From: Brassica napus
Taxonomy: Eukaryota; Streptophyta; Magnoliopsida; Brassicales; Brassicaceae
DNA: 64,000 nt
Direction: 5' to 3'
NCBI RefSeq assembly: GCF_020379485.1
Contig: NC_063439.1
Span: 8,224,466-8,288,465 of the forward strand
Shown here: in pieces, positions 11,520-24,141 of the stretch
Layout of the letters: each line of letters opens with the position of its first letter
Numbering within the stretch: position 1 is the stretch's first letter
Translations under genes and position numbers: made by a program
The notes under the pieces: generated by a model
Databases searched by the model: none
Seen by the model: the letters and a program-made list of their open reading frames with translations, nothing else
What the model was told of the DNA's origin: nothing

Positions 11520-14203
11520 CTAGCTTTTGACCCGCGCGCCCGCGCGGGTGATATATTTTTCTGAATGTTTTGTTTACGGATCATTCAAGTGTTAGATAAT
11601 TTCACATGTTTAAACATAATATGAGTTCCATATTATAATATGTATTGTTTATATGTTTTTCAGTTTATATGGTGATCATATTATTTTGTGTTTATAATAG
11701 GCTTAGTATATCATTTGTTCTTCATACTCTATAAGTTATATTGAAATGTTTTCATATACTAAATTTTATTATGCAAAAGATTTACAAATTTTACGGTAAC
11801 AAAATCTATATTAATCTACTTAATTAAATGTTTTTTTACAGAATTTAAGAATCATTGTTAGTTTTAAATTCATTTTCTAAATGCAAAAGTTGTGATGATT
11901 ATTTTGTAAACCAAAAAAAACAAATCAGAAAGAACCAAATGAAAAAAAAAGGGTATAATTTGGGAAGCCCAATATCGTGATGAAATGAGGGCTGTTAATA
12001 ACAATAATGATTTGGGCTTAAAAAATCATGATTTATTAAATGTCCATTAGGGTTCTGTTACACTTTTTTCCGGGAACAAACAGATTTTTTTTGTTTACGT
12101 TTCCAAGTGAAAACAGAGACTTTTGATTTCCTCAGAAAAAAATAGATCGTGAATTTTTTTATAGCTGATGGTAGTATCTCTGGATCTTCAATCTACCAAT
12201 AATTACAAATAAAACAATAAGGGATCAATGTGTTAAGTAAGTGATTAAAACAGAATTATTTTTAAGATAATACCTCCTCATAGGAGCCATCCCATAGGTC
12301 AACAGCAGGAACTCCAATGATGGACTTAGCAATAGAGCCCAGCAACATTAGCTTACAGGTTGAGGTGTAGTCTTTGACAATCAAATGTAGTTTGAATCTA
12401 ATGAGAAAACCCAAAATAATATTGTCACAAACATAAGATGATAAAGCTATAATATGATTCAACTCGTAAAACAGTTAAAAATCACTTACTTGGGCGACAC
12501 GTTAGTGATACTATTTTGACAACCTTCACAACGAAACAATGGTTTATCAATTTTTGTCATCCTACCATAATCAACATTAGGAAGCTTAGTGACACGTTTG
12601 TTGTGACGGTTGCAGCCGAAGTAAAACCATGTCCAATCTGTATCTATTGCTTCAATAGTACATATGACTTTGCAAATCTCCACCTATATTTTTTTATAAA
12701 ATACAAACATGTAATTTACGGTTACAAAATAGTAAGTAAACTTATAAGTGAGTACCTGATTGGCCTTGTTAACTTCTGAAATAGATTTGATCTCAGCATC
12801 ATCCTAGTTATACACAATTCTTTTAGACTCCTTTCCTTTCTGTTTGTATACCACAGCAAGAGATTGATGATCATCTGACAGCCTACAATCCATTAAGATA
12901 ATAATCAAATAACGCTTAAGACTTTCATCAACAATACACGCATCTAAAATCTAAAATATTAAATATTAAAATAATATGAAACCTTTGTGTTAAATCTGCA
13001 ATTTCAGGAATCACTGGATTGAGGTACATGAGGGACGCATCAAAAGCATTGGTGATTTGTAACTCTCCTACACGCACATTAAAATTTAATTAGGGCAATG
13101 AAAAATACATTAACCAACCAGTGTTTTAAGAAGCAATATTCATACCTCTAAAGTAGCTGATTTTAGCAAATCTTATCAAACAAACAATTGTTTGATCTTT
13201 GGTGTTCTCAGTAAAAGGTTCTAGTTGCTCAGCCTAAGTTCCCCAAAGACAACATGCAATATTGTTTCCTCTGACCATTAATAAATTACATGTAATTAGT
13301 AGACAAATAAATGAGAATATAACTATAGAATACAATGTAAAAACAGAGGTTTCGAATAACAAACTCGGCGTCAACCAAGCGAAATAGAACTCTTTTTCTG
13401 TTTTCTCCTGACACCTGGACGGTTTGAACATCACCAAGTTCATGGACTCTCCCTATTACATCTGCCAGAAAATGCATAAAACATAGTTTATGTTTCTTAT
13501 ATCGTAAATTAACCAAAACAGTACAAAATATATATATACAATCAAATTAGAGATTGCCTATGAGGAAAGGTGCCTTTAGAGTTCCATTTTCAATTTGTTC
13601 ATAACTGGCAAGATTCAGAAACATTCTATCATCACTAAAATTCGAACCGGATAGGATGGCGTCCTCTGCTATCGTCATCTTGTAAGGATGATCTGTAGCT
13701 CGATATTGACCACCAGCTGGATGTTGGTGACATTTTTCAATAACTCCCCATTCCCCTTTCAGCAAATCACGTTGAACTCGGTACATGAGAGTTCGTTTGC
13801 AAGTAGCCTGGATCTTGTTACCCTAATAAAAAAAAAGTTCAGCTTAGAATGAAGTGTAAAGATTGGAACAAAATGTCACCAAAACGTTACCCATTCATCA
13901 GCAAAAATCATCTCGAAGGTATCCCCTCCATAGGTTGTCGTTTGCTTCCATGAATGCAAACGCTTCACTCGAACTCGCCAGTTGTCTTTGAAAGGTCTTA
14001 GTTTGGTGAGAGGGGAAAAAGTTGTAAGCTTAGATATGTTTACTTTCTTGGTGGATTGCGGTGATATGTTTTTCACGTAGGACAGAGGAGATATATATAG
14101 TTGGCAATGTGAATGATAGGTTTAATAGGATAAATCACAATCTTTTGGTAGTTTTGATTGTTACGCAAAACAGAATATGCACATTCCTTATTAATAATAG
14201 AGA
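11520..14203 (-). mobile_element. Helitron A (minus strand), carrying an RPA1-like gene
   Basis: On the minus strand the 5' end is TCTCTATTATTAATAAGG (14203 inward, preceded by A). The 3' end is a perfect GC hairpin, CCCGCGCGGGCGCGCGGG, at about 11531-11548, then TCAAAAGCTAG ending at 11520. The base outside is T, which is also the first base of Helitron B. The A and T flanks (14204 and 11519) give the expected AT target. Length is 2684 bp. The cargo is an RPA1-like pseudogene in the same orientation; no Rep/helicase is present. Confidence 0.85.
12262..14076 (-). pseudogene. RPA1-like (replication protein A large subunit / DUF223) pseudogene
   Basis: Multi-exon gene relic on the minus strand inside Helitron A. 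Exon 1 (14076-13891) contains LTKLRPFKDNWRVRVKRLHS, the start of a plant RPA70-type N-terminal OB fold. Exon 2 (13822-13558) and exon 3 (from 13461) continue the OB-fold core (GRVHELGDVQTVQVSG), and the next exon has IACCLWGT. A distal exon (about 12683-12490) reads FYFGCNRHNKRV...FRCEGC, a zinc-binding C-terminal OB domain. Two in-frame stops break it: a TAG at 13234-13236 after CLWGT and another near 12812-12817 after IVYN. The exon 2 donor is GC rather than GT. RPA binds single-stranded DNA in the nucleus, and RPA-like genes are known passengers of plant Helitrons. Family assignment is firm; the inactive state follows from the two stops. Confidence 0.8.
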
Positions 14204-14213
14204 TAATTAACAA

Positions 14214-14915
14214 TTGTATATACTCGTACGTTGCACGGAAGCTTCATCGGACGTCCGCTTCCTGCTTCGGAACCGGAATCGGAATCGGAACCTTGTGGAA
14301 GCTTGCAGAATCTCGCTTCCAAAACGTTTCTAAAATATTCTCTTTAAGAACTTGTTGGAAGCTTACGATTCCGTTTTGGAATCACGCTTCCGTTTTAAAA
14401 AAAATGCAATGTATATCAATGAAATATAAAACCATAGTTTTAATCTATATAAAAAAAAATTAATAGTAATGAATATTGAGTTATAAATATACAAATATTA
14501 AAAATAATACTATAAATTATCTTTATGCATTGAGATTTTTTACTAAAGATATAGCACATATTGAAATATATTGTGTCAATTATTTATGAAGTATTAAAAA
14601 TAATTAATATAATATTTTTTGTAAACTTTATTTATGTGTATTTTTACAGTTTTAATATAAAATCATTTCAAAATTATTATAAATGAATAAATGTGTTATT
14701 TCAAATTTAAATCATATAATTTTTAGTCTTAATTTTTTTTAAAAAATTCATATAAATTATATATATATATATATATATTTATTTATTTATTTATATATGG
14801 ATATACACTTCCAACACGTATCCGCTTCCTAATATTTTAAAAAAATTTCGCTTATGCGCTTCCTTACGCTTCCGCTTCCACGTACCCGTTTCTGTTTCCA
14901 TGTAACATAGATATA
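14214..14915. repeat. Dispersed repeat with inverted GCTTCC/GGAAGC termini
   Basis: The left part (14220-14400) is dense in GGAAGC and CGCTTCC words, and the right part (14805-14905) carries related words in mixed orientation. The ends look inverted: TACGTTGCACGGAAGC at the left against GTTACATGGAAACAG read from the right. An AT-rich core with an AT tract lies between them. It looks like a non-autonomous DNA element next to Helitron A, but no target duplication is clear and the class is unknown. Confidence 0.4.
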
Positions 14916-15450
14916 CTCACTAAATATAAGGAATACGTGTTTTGCAAGTTTAAATGAAAGAATATGCTGATTGTGTTAATTAATAGATATCTGTTTTGAT
15001 TATTTTGACAGAGTAGAAATAGGAAAAAATGTTTGGATGTTGTTTTATTTTCGAATTAAAGAATATTGTGCTATGATTTGCTGCAGTTAATGTTGTTTGA
15101 GTAGAATTAGGAATCATTAGTTGAATAGTATCGAGATTTAGAAGGAAAATATAATAACGATTTAGTAGTAATTATAGGAACGATTTATTGGGTTAAGCTT
15201 TAGTGTTTTGTGGAATGGGCCAAGAAACGTGACCATACGTAATTATTGAGTCTGAGAATGTGAAATGGGTGGGCCAAGAAACGTGAATTACAATTGTATT
15301 GGTTTATTAGATTAACGTGATAGCATAATGTAAAACGACAGTGTTTTGATGAGTGGCATAGATTGGTAATTATTGAGGAAAACAAAGGGGAAAGTACTAA
15401 ATATACTCCTATTTTAATAGTTTAGATATCAGAACGTTTACTCCTTATAT
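14916..15450. other. AT-rich intergenic DNA
   Basis: No gene or recognisable element. A short near-duplicate, GGGCCAAGAAACGTGA, occurs at about 15218 and 15270. Confidence 0.4.
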
Positions 15451-15465
15451 ATTTTTGATGGGTTT

Positions 15466-15750
15466 TTTTTTTTTAACGCTGATTTATTACGATCTTACAA
15501 TTATGATATAGGAAATATTACATAGACGATTCGACAACCGACAATACTACCTGCCTTATGAAGACCTACGCCTAACTGCATCACCTGAGCCGTCCTATGA
15601 AGATCCACGCCTGGCCAGATTTACTTGCACCATGTTGAAGATCCCTTGCAAGCTTTTCCTCTGTAGTCTGCATAATTGTTTAATAAACCGCTCTCTCCGG
15701 GACTTGAAACCTAGATTTCCTGTAATCTGAAATAAATTGCATAGTCTGGG
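15466..15750 (-). mobile_element. tRNA-type SINE with 15-bp target duplication
   Basis: The insertion is bracketed by ATTTTTGATGGGTTT at 15451-15465 and 15751-15765. A T run next to the left copy is the poly(A) tail of a minus-strand retroposon. On the minus strand, GGTTTCAAGTCCC, a B-box-like word, lies about 40 bases from the 5' end, as expected for a tRNA-derived SINE. No coding capacity. The perfect duplication suggests a fairly recent insertion. Confidence 0.75.
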
Positions 15751-15877
15751 ATTTTTGATGGGTTTACAATCATTTATTGGCAACTAAAGAAACTAAATTT
15801 TATTTTTGATAGATCTTATGGGTTGATCCAGTAAAAAACGCATTTAGTGTTATAAAGTGGACTTTTTATCACACTTA

Positions 15878-16601
15878 GAGTATCTTCAAAAAGTCACTCT
15901 ATTTTGAAGTTTTTAAAACTCTATATTTGAAATTTAAAGGTGTTATTCTTCGAAAGCAAAATTTCAAACTTAACTTCAAAACTATTTGTATTTTACACTT
16001 TGATCTTTATATTTGTGATAATTAATTTTTGTCATAATTTATTTAATTAATATTAAATGTTGGGACGTACAGTTAGTGTTGTTGTAATATTTTTGTCATT
16101 TGGTGTACAACTTTTTTTGACAATATTTTGGAGATTTTGGAGGTTTCGGATCAAGTTTACCTGACTATTAGTGTTGTTGTAATATTTAAATTTGTGCAAT
16201 AGTTATTTTTTCATGTAATTTTTTAAAATATTTTTTTGTTAAGTTTCTTTTGAATATTGTTATTGTATAAATATAGTTATAAAATATTTTAGATTTTATT
16301 ATAAGTTTTATTTAACTTTATGTGTAAAACTTAAATTTATAAAAAAAAAATTGAATTATTTAGGAGATATAAAAATTTGAAGGATCAAAACGATAAACAA
16401 AAAATATTTGAGAATCATAAATATGATGTGTAATAGTAGAGACCAAAATTCAAACAAAAATATGAAACTTTTAGATTTGAAGTTTTGAATAGTGAAATTT
16501 CTAATATAGAGTTTTAGTTCTCAACTTGAAGTTTTGAAGTTCCTTTTTGAAGAATAAATAATTTTATATTTGAAGTTATAGAGTGTATTTTGGAGATGTT
16601 C
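15878..16601. mobile_element. PIF/Harbinger-type non-autonomous element
   Basis: Terminal inverted repeats begin GAGTATCTTCAAAA (left) and, on the complement of the right end, GAACATCTCCAAAA. The flanking duplication is TTA on both sides (15875-15877 and 16602-16604). At 724 bp it is one of the longer members of the set in this window. Confidence 0.7.
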
Positions 16602-16604
16602 TTA

Positions 16605-16982
16605 GTAATCCATATTTATTATTTTATAAAACAAAACTTCGAATTCAAATTTTGATTCGCGACCTTCAAACTTTAATTTATTGATGATTATTTCTGGACA
16701 AATGCTGGGACGTACAGTTATTCTAGTGTAAACAATCGAGTTAAAATTCACGTTCACGAACAATCTATTCGAAGAGATTTGCATTATGTTTGTTTGCCAA
16801 CTAAAGAAGTGTGATACTGTGATTTTACAACAAATGATATGTTCTAATAAGATAGCAATTCCTCTTAACTACAAAAAGCGATGATTCAACTGAAAATAGG
16901 AGTAATGATGCGATTTTGATAAAGTAAGTAGCCCGCGAGACGAATTAACTGGACTGGGCTTAGTTCAAAAGTTAGATTTCCT
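16605..16982. other. Intergenic AT-rich DNA
   Basis: No gene or element end could be supported in this interval. Confidence 0.4.
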
Positions 16983-17001
16983 TGGCTATGAAGACCATTT
17001 T

Positions 17002-18099
17002 TTTTTTTTTGGCTCAACTTCAACTTTATATTAACCAAAGAGTAGTACATGATTTCAACCACAAGGATTTAACCACACTTACAAACAAAGTGATCTAGTA
17101 CCACCCAGGAACACATAGATGGATCCTACGCTACCCGATCTTCTACTTTGTTGTAATTCTACCCAATGAGAACAAGTCCCCTCCACGACCCGAAGAGAAC
17201 TGTCTCTTAAACCCCTACAATTCGACCATACAAGTGAACGAAACATGAAACCGAGCTTAACTAAACCTTATCAGGATTAAACATTAACACCAAGCATTGG
17301 TCTCCAAAACATTAGAATGCAGCACTCGGACCAGTACGTCAACACCAAATGGCGCATCTCCTAACTCGATTCAGTATCATCGATCTCAGTTCCTCACTTC
17401 TTAGCCAGAAAAACGGCATATAACCGTACTGAAAAGGCAGATTTAACGAGAGCAGGACATGGTCGGAACAGCATCTTCTAGCTTCAAATGGCGTGAAACC
17501 CTACCACCGGACATAAACGCAGAGTCGCCGCCGGTGCTGGGAAGTAAGGCCCCACCGTGTACTACCGCTAGACTCCCTTCACCGGTTGACTACGCCGATG
17601 TAGAAGAGCCAAGCCACACGTCACCTCCGAGAACCGGAGAAACAGAACCATCTTCCGCCGTTTTTCAACCGCACCTCCGTTTGGCTCACCACTGCTCAGC
17701 AAGGTAGATCCAAGGCGGAGATGGACCCCCACTGGACCACGCGCCATCGTCATGGAGGAAACGCCGTAGATCTGAAAACTTGAAAATTAGATCTAGCGGT
17801 TTCTCCTATCCTAAAAGCCGACCTCCCTTGCATCCGTCGCTCCATAGTCTCACCGCTTTTCCAGAATCACCTTCTTATCTCCTTTAACCACCATAGGTTT
17901 CAGGTGAAGAGAGATAACTCCAGAATCGCCAGTATATCGAACAAGGTTTGAGCAGATAGCATGAGAGGCAAATAAAAAGGAGATTAAGGGAAGAGTGGAG
18001 GACCTCCGGTACCGGCGTGGTGCCGGACCGGAGAAGAAAGCTTTATGTCGATGGAGCTTTGAGAGAAGGTAGGGGAGGCGGAGAGAGAGAGAACTACTC
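17002..18099 (-). mobile_element. Non-autonomous LINE-like retroposon with 19-bp target duplication
   Basis: TGGCTATGAAGACCATTTT occurs at 16983-17001 and again at 18100-18118, bracketing 1.1 kb. A T run at the left border is a poly(A) tail on the minus strand. The minus-strand 5' end is CT-rich (CTCTCTCTCTCC) and the body is GC-richer than its surroundings, with no reverse transcriptase. The 3' end resembles LINE 3' untranslated sequence (AATATAAAGTTGAAGTTGAG then A's). Short open frames (17459-17707, 17568-17753) have no recognisable domain. A processed pseudogene is an alternative. Confidence 0.75.
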
Positions 18100-18118
18100 T
18101 GGCTATGAAGACCATTTT

Positions 18119-18383
18119 GATTTCAAAAATGAGAATTCCATTTTTTAAATTAATGTAATTTTCAGGAAACCTTATACATAAAAACAATACAAAGAGATGG
18201 GTAGATTGACATTTACACGCCGTAGAATTCAACACCAAACTGTTGTCATTACGGAAAGGAAAAAGAAAAAAAAACTAAAGTTGAAAAACATTCCCACATA
18301 GTAAAAATACTGTATATATATTGCAATAGATACGATATAAAACATAGTTAGATTTATAGTATGTTCTCTCTTTTCTTTTGATT
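18119..18383. other. 3' flank of the FPP4-like gene
   Basis: AT-rich sequence downstream of the stop codon on the minus strand, probably holding the 3' untranslated region and polyadenylation signals. I could not fix the cleavage site. Confidence 0.4.
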
Positions 18384-21300
18384 TTACTTTGGTTTGGAGG
18401 AGAAGAACCTGCTGAATCCTCTAGAGTGTTTCTCAGGGGTAAGTCCCGACGAGGACGACGATAATGGGTTTGACTTGGTGTGTCTATGTTTTGACCCTAC
18501 CGGAGATCTCATTGTAGGCATCGAAGGTGTTTCTGACGGCGAGCTCGCTCTGAACTCTTGAGGATTTGTAGTTGCGTCTTCCTTGTCTTCTTCTTGGTTT
18601 ACGGTTTGTTCTTGGCTTGTGGACGAAGCAACCTGTTCTGTTGGAGGACACATGGATTTGAGTTGCTTCCCGAGAAGCAGTATAGTCTCTTGACACTCTT
18701 GTAGCTTCTCTGCAGCAGCTGCTAGCTCATTGTCCTGTAAACATTCGATAAACACAACATTTAAAAATCACAGTCTCAGTTAGATAAACATATGTGTGTT
18801 TGTTTCTGAAAGTTACCTGTTTTGTTTTAGGATCAGCTTCAGTTACTGAACAAGTCGGGCACTTTTGCTTGTCACTGAAGTTTGTTAGAGACGCAAAGTT
18901 AGAGACTTTCTGGTGAAAGAAGAGAGAGTAATGTTTTAGTTATAACATACCTTTGTAATTGCTCCTCGAGTTCTTGGCATTTGGTTAAAGCCTCACGGTG
19001 ATTCTCCTTTTCTTCATGAAGCTCATCTTCTAAGTTTTCGATTTTGCCTTTAAGTGAACTCAACTCAATTTCCAGCTCTGCTGATCTAGTTTCAAGAGAT
19101 CTATATGATTCCACCATGCATTTGAGCTGAGTCTCAGCCATGCCATTAGACTTCTGAGCAGATTCCAAACTTGATCTGACCTCAGCAAGAAGCTGCTCTG
19201 TTTCTTGAAGTTTTGACTTAGTTGCTTCAAGATCAGCTTCACAGCTTGCAAGGTTGGTCTCCGCTTTTTCTTTCTCGAGTTTCAGTCCTTCAAACTCTTC
19301 AGATGTAAACTTACAAGCTGCTGCTGAGAGCTTGGCGTCATAGCCAGATGTTCCGTTGCAGTCATCCGGAATCTCGGAGTCAGAGCTCTGAGAACAACCA
19401 TGTTCACCTGATGAATCTTTCCTAAGAAGTGCTTTGTTCTCCGGCAAAGCGACTTTATCAATGCAATCTGGACTGTGAATCTCAACTTCAGATGCGTTAT
19501 ATCCCAACACATTGATTTTCAGCTCTCTAGCTTCGGCTAAAACACGTGAGAGATCAAACAGAAAGTCCTCCAGAGTCTTCTCCTTGCTCAAGACTCCGTC
19601 GTATGTGACAGAGAACTCTTGAACCTTTTGGGAGAATGTGTCCTGACACTGCGCTGCTTCTTTCGAAAGGTAGGAAACAAAGTGGTATATCTGAGAAAGA
19701 GCATGAGATACTTCTTGTGTTATTACCTCAACGGTGTTCTCAGTGGTCTCAGTTGACATGGCTACATCCTTTTCTTCTGGTTCATGACATTCAGAAGGCA
19801 GCAGCTTAGCACCACCTGCATCTTCAATGGCACATTGTACCTCAGCCAGAATCTTCTCAGAGGCAGCATCTTTGGGGAGAGACTGAAGCAAAGTGGAGAT
19901 TCTTTTCTTCAGCTGCGTCGCTGGTGAAACCTCAGCTTCAGAATCATTATTTGGTAGACAAGCTAGCTTCTCCATTTCTAGAAAATCGTCCATAAGCTCC
20001 AACTGGTTAGCACTCTCTGTCTTCTTCATCTTCGCACTGTTTTTATCCTTAGTTGTTTGAGAGAGCTCAGACATCAAAGATCTAGCATCTTCGTTACCGT
20101 CCTCAGACATTGAAGCCATACTAGGAGGGTTACTAGCATGTTGGTGAGAGAAGATGTCAAAGCCACTCTTGGTTGGACTACTCTTACTCATCACCTGAGC
20201 TTCCAACGTCTGAAGCCTGTTTGCTGTCTTAGCACAGAGGTTCCTCGACACTTGAAGCTCGCTGTTACGCTTCGCCAACGCTTCTTTAAGCATCTTGGTC
20301 TCTTCCTCCATGGCTAGTAACCTCTCCGTCAGCAAATCGTTCTCTTTGTGAAACTTGTCGAGCGAGAACTCTGTCATCTGATGCGACATCGGAGACATGA
20401 GAGGACTAGACGGCCTAGCCGGTGACCTTCTTTGCCTGTGATCTCCGTACTCTCCTCTCCCCAAACTCTCAACCTCCATTTTCATCTGCGCGAGCGCTGC
20501 AGGACCTGGAAGCTTCTTCCTCACAAGAGTCCTTAGCCTCTGGCACTCAGCTTCCAGCTTCGCAATCTTCTTGACACCTTCCAAATGCTGCTTGTTCGCC
20601 GCGTCAGCTGACCTCATGCTCATGTTCTTCTCCTCGTTGCGGATCTCAAGCTCCTTGGTGATCACGTGGGTCTCGTACTTGAGAGTGTTGATCTCCCTCT
20701 CGCAAGACTCTATATTGTTTTTAAGATGCTCAATCTCGGCCTCCGCTTGAGACTTCTCCTCGCGTATCCTCATGAGCATGTTAGAACGCTCCTGCAAGGA
20801 CCTGGAGAGCGCGTCGTTCTCGGCTGCGGAACGGAGCAGCTCTTGCTCGAACTCGCCCATCTTGGACTCGAACTCGTCTCTGAGCTTATCCATTTGGTTG
20901 GTTTTAGTCGAGATAACATCTTGCAGCTTCTGCTCGTTCTCTTCTTTTAAACTCCTTATCTGTCTCATACACTCCTTGAGCGCGCCGTCTAGATGCGCAG
21001 CTCTGTCTTCAACGGTGAGCTTGGCGAGCGTAACGGTTTCGAGATGCGTTTTCAAAGCGGAAGCTTCTGCTTCAGCTTTCTCCCAGCCTGTGAAGTAAAT
21101 TAATCAAAAGGTGAGGTGAAGTAAAAATAAATAAAACACATGCAAAACTGCGTCGTTTCCTAATATAATACCTGTGACGGCTTCTTCAGCGACTTTGGAG
21201 TGTTGTTTGACGACAACCTCCTTGGCTGCGATCTCTGCATTAGCGGTGGATAGCTTGGAGTCCAGATCCTTGATCTGATCTTCTAGGTTTGTTACTTGTT

Positions 21301-21564
21301 GTTCGTACTTGTGAACTTCGTCTTTCAAAGCGTTGAAATGTGAGTATTGATCAAATGAGATCTGGATGTAGCTCGGCTTCTTCCCATTTTCCTTTTTTGT
21401 TTAAATTAATTAATAATCAGGAAAGAAACTCGGAATCAAAAGGAAGGCGAATCTGAGAGAGAGAGAGATGAAGTTCAGTTTACCTGGTGTTGGTCAAGAG
21501 CTTCGGTGACTGTAACAGACTTCTCAGAGGATTTCTTCTTCCATGGCCAACTCTTACGATCCAT
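18384..21564 (-). CDS. FPP4: Filament-like plant protein, FPP4-type (long coiled-coil protein)
   Basis: Five coding exons on the minus strand: 21564-21484, 21391-21172, 21087-18951, 18874-18817 and 18734-18384. All junctions are GT/AG, and the total of 2847 bp gives 948 aa with no internal stop; my recollection of Arabidopsis FPP4 is about 980 aa. The protein opens MDRKSWPWKKKSSEKSVTVT, the family's basic start. Coiled coil covers about residues 35-370 (AKLTVEDRAAHLDGALKECM; RKKLPGPAALAQMKMEVESL), followed by a variable acidic and serine-rich middle, a second coiled coil at about 690-840, and the tail HSRGFSRFFSSKPK. A CPTC pair sits in the 58-bp exon 4. Family members are plant-specific coiled-coil proteins linked to cytoskeleton or membrane organisation; their precise biochemical role is not settled. 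The match to FPP4 rather than FPP6 rests on remembered sequence. The reading frame is intact, so it is presumably expressed. Confidence 0.95.
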
Positions 21565-22530
21565 CTACACAAAAAAAATAACAAATATTCTGAGTCATTA
21601 TACAATTACAGATCACGGAAAATAACAGTGAAGTTTCCAGAACAAGTACTCAAGTCAAACGAGAAAGAAAATTGCAAAAGAGGAAAGTAAAAAATTAGAG
21701 ATCCAGAGCAAAACAAAAACTACGAACGATCTCGCAATTCACTGAGAATTCAAATCCAAACGAAGAAGACGAAGGATCGGAAAACAAACAAAAAAATCGA
21801 GAAACAAGTATGATTCTGATTACGATGAGAGGTTGAACACACACACTTGTAAATAAGAGGTGGAATGGAATGGAATGGAATCTTAGAAAGTTGAAACTAA
21901 TAATAATAATGGGAATAGCTCCAAAAACCGATTTCAAGGTGGAATATCGAGACAAAAGGCCATTACTAGAATTCAGGATTCGAACGCCAGAACGAATACA
22001 AATGGCACCACCGAAGATCTCCTAACCGCACCATTTAACAAACAAAAAAAAAAGCATATCACCACCGACGTTTCACAGTCACATCTGAAAACGAAAAGTC
22101 ACCGACGCTCTATATTTTATAATTAGTTCGTAGAAGAAGAAGAAGCAGAAGAAACAGAGCAGAATACGTAATAATATAGCTCCCGATGGAGGAGGAGGTT
22201 AAAAAAAACGCTGAATCGAAGCAAAGCAATCTCACCGGAAAATGCAGCAGTTGAAACAGAAGAATCTCCCAACAAATTCAGGAGCTATTAAATCATCAAT
22301 TTCGGCAAATAGATTGAAAAAAAAATCAGAGAATCTACTCTGTTTCTGGAGAGATAGAGGAAGTGTGGTGGGTTATGGTGATAGTAGCGGTGATGTTGAA
22401 GGTGAAAGTAATCTATGTATGTATGCCTTCTCTATCACTTCAACCCCTATAACGTAGCAGAGGCTCTCCTTTAAACTAATCACCCATGATAGCTACCCTT
22501 CTTTCTTTCTTTCTTTCTTTCTTTCTCCGA
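21565..22530 (-). promoter_or_regulatory. 5' untranslated and promoter region of the FPP4-like gene
   Basis: On the minus strand the start ATG is preceded directly by TTTTTTTTGTGTAG, an acceptor-like sequence, so a 5'-UTR intron probably ends at the start codon. Upstream lie purine-rich runs and a GGAAT repeat at about 21860-21881. A CTTT tetranucleotide microsatellite (about 22499-22526) sits near the likely promoter. No TATA box could be chosen with confidence. Confidence 0.4.
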
Positions 22531-24122
22531 CTCTTAACTATATTTAATAAACGACACCAATAATTCAATTTAATTAAAATTCCTATTATATATAGATGCC
22601 TTTTGTTTTCTAAACAAAAATAAAAATACTAAACACTTCGCCTATTTTCTTAATATCCTGGTCAAGTTTTCTTGTCACGATGATAGCCAAACAACGACAT
22701 GTATCACATGTGGTTCCTTGCTCGTCAATCCCATTAATAGAAGACACCAGGAAATAAACCTAAGCCTTGACGTTTTGGAATCTATTAAGACTTCCATGTT
22801 GAATGCGTCTCTCTTGTCTTGGTGTCTCTATATACACGAAACCTCTAATAGACTATACATAATAGTGACACTTATTACTCAACTCAACCTTTGTTTGTGT
22901 GTGTGCACAGTTTGGTTTTAACACTTATAAACATTGTATATGTAGTGGATATCATTTGATTCAAATCATTTTCATAAATAATTGTTTCTGTATTCTAATG
23001 TTTTAATCCGCACCATGCATCATAATCCTACATGAGCATACTGTTTATACACAGTACAAAGCATGCAGTACTGTTATATTTTCTTTCTTTTTATATAAAA
23101 CAACTTAAACGTGACAAATTACTTAGCACAGACGATCACTGTTGATAATGCACCTTATTAAACTGAGATTGAATATATATACTTACATATATAAATGCCC
23201 ATTAAGTATGTTTTCCCTTACAATTTGTTTCTTTTCTTATAAGCAAAAAAAAACAATGTGTTTCTTCATATTTGTATTTACATCTAGAATTTTGACTGGT
23301 TTTTCCTTTTAATTACGTTGACTGGTTACATCGAAAATGATTAGTTGTATATATAACCTGTATGTGTTTATACGATTGAAATAGATTTCTAAACGATAGA
23401 ATAATTATGGTAAGTGACTAGATGGAGTAGATACGGGAAACCGGACTACCGTAGAGTGGTGACATAATATAATAAACAGACTAGAGAGATATTAGCTTGA
23501 ATTCCCACCGCTTAATTATCCTTAACGAAATAAGGAATTGAATCCAATCCACTATCAATTTCCACCTTTTCGCTGGAAAAAAAGGATAAATACAATTTGA
23601 GTTTGTCATATGCTACGAACAACCAAGTAGACGTGAAACTATTTATTTAATATAGTTAAATTCATTCAGTGATATGGTCCTTACATGCAATTGTATTTAC
23701 ATAAGTTTAGAGACAAGCCAGCCAACAAAAGTTTGTACACCCCAGTCTGTATATAGCAATTCCACGGACCGTTGTGTTTCAAAAAAAAAAAAAAAGCAAT
23801 TCCACAGACCTAAAGTTAAGAAACAAAAAAATAATTTAATCTTTTAAAAAAGATTGGAAAAAATTAATTGAAAATTGAAAAGCTAAATATAACGACTTAT
23901 TTTCTTTACAGAAAAAAGCAAACATTATTTCCTTACAGTAAAGAACGAGACATGAGAAAAAATAAAGTATAGAGGAGGTCATTTTCTTAGGATCAAATAG
24001 CTTCGACTTTACATAAAAACAATCATAATCAAGTACATTAGGTATGTAATCTAATATGTCTACTGTCTACCTACACATTTTATCGATTTTAAATTAAAAT
24101 AAATACTAATAATTGCCGTTTG
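22531..24122. other. AT-rich intergenic DNA
   Basis: No supported gene or paired transposon ends in about 1.6 kb. There is an A run near 23781-23794 with a repeated AGCAATTCCAC word on each side (about 23755 and 23796), possibly a small duplication. Confidence 0.45.
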
Positions 24123-24141
24123 AAATTAAAATGGTTTCAGT

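Noticed and set aside
14925..14990. Another Helitron 5' end (TCACTAAATATAAGGAATAC)
   Set aside because: It resembles Helitron A's start, but the base before TC is C, the second base pattern is off, and no 3' end could be paired.
18899..18950. Read-through C-terminus YVITKTLLSLLSPESL after FPP exon 3
   Set aside because: It is intron sequence: a GT donor at 18950 and an in-frame downstream exon restore the family sequence.
20666..21098. Plus-strand frames 20666-20950 and 20772-21098
   Set aside because: They are shadows of the FPP4-like coding exon on the other strand.
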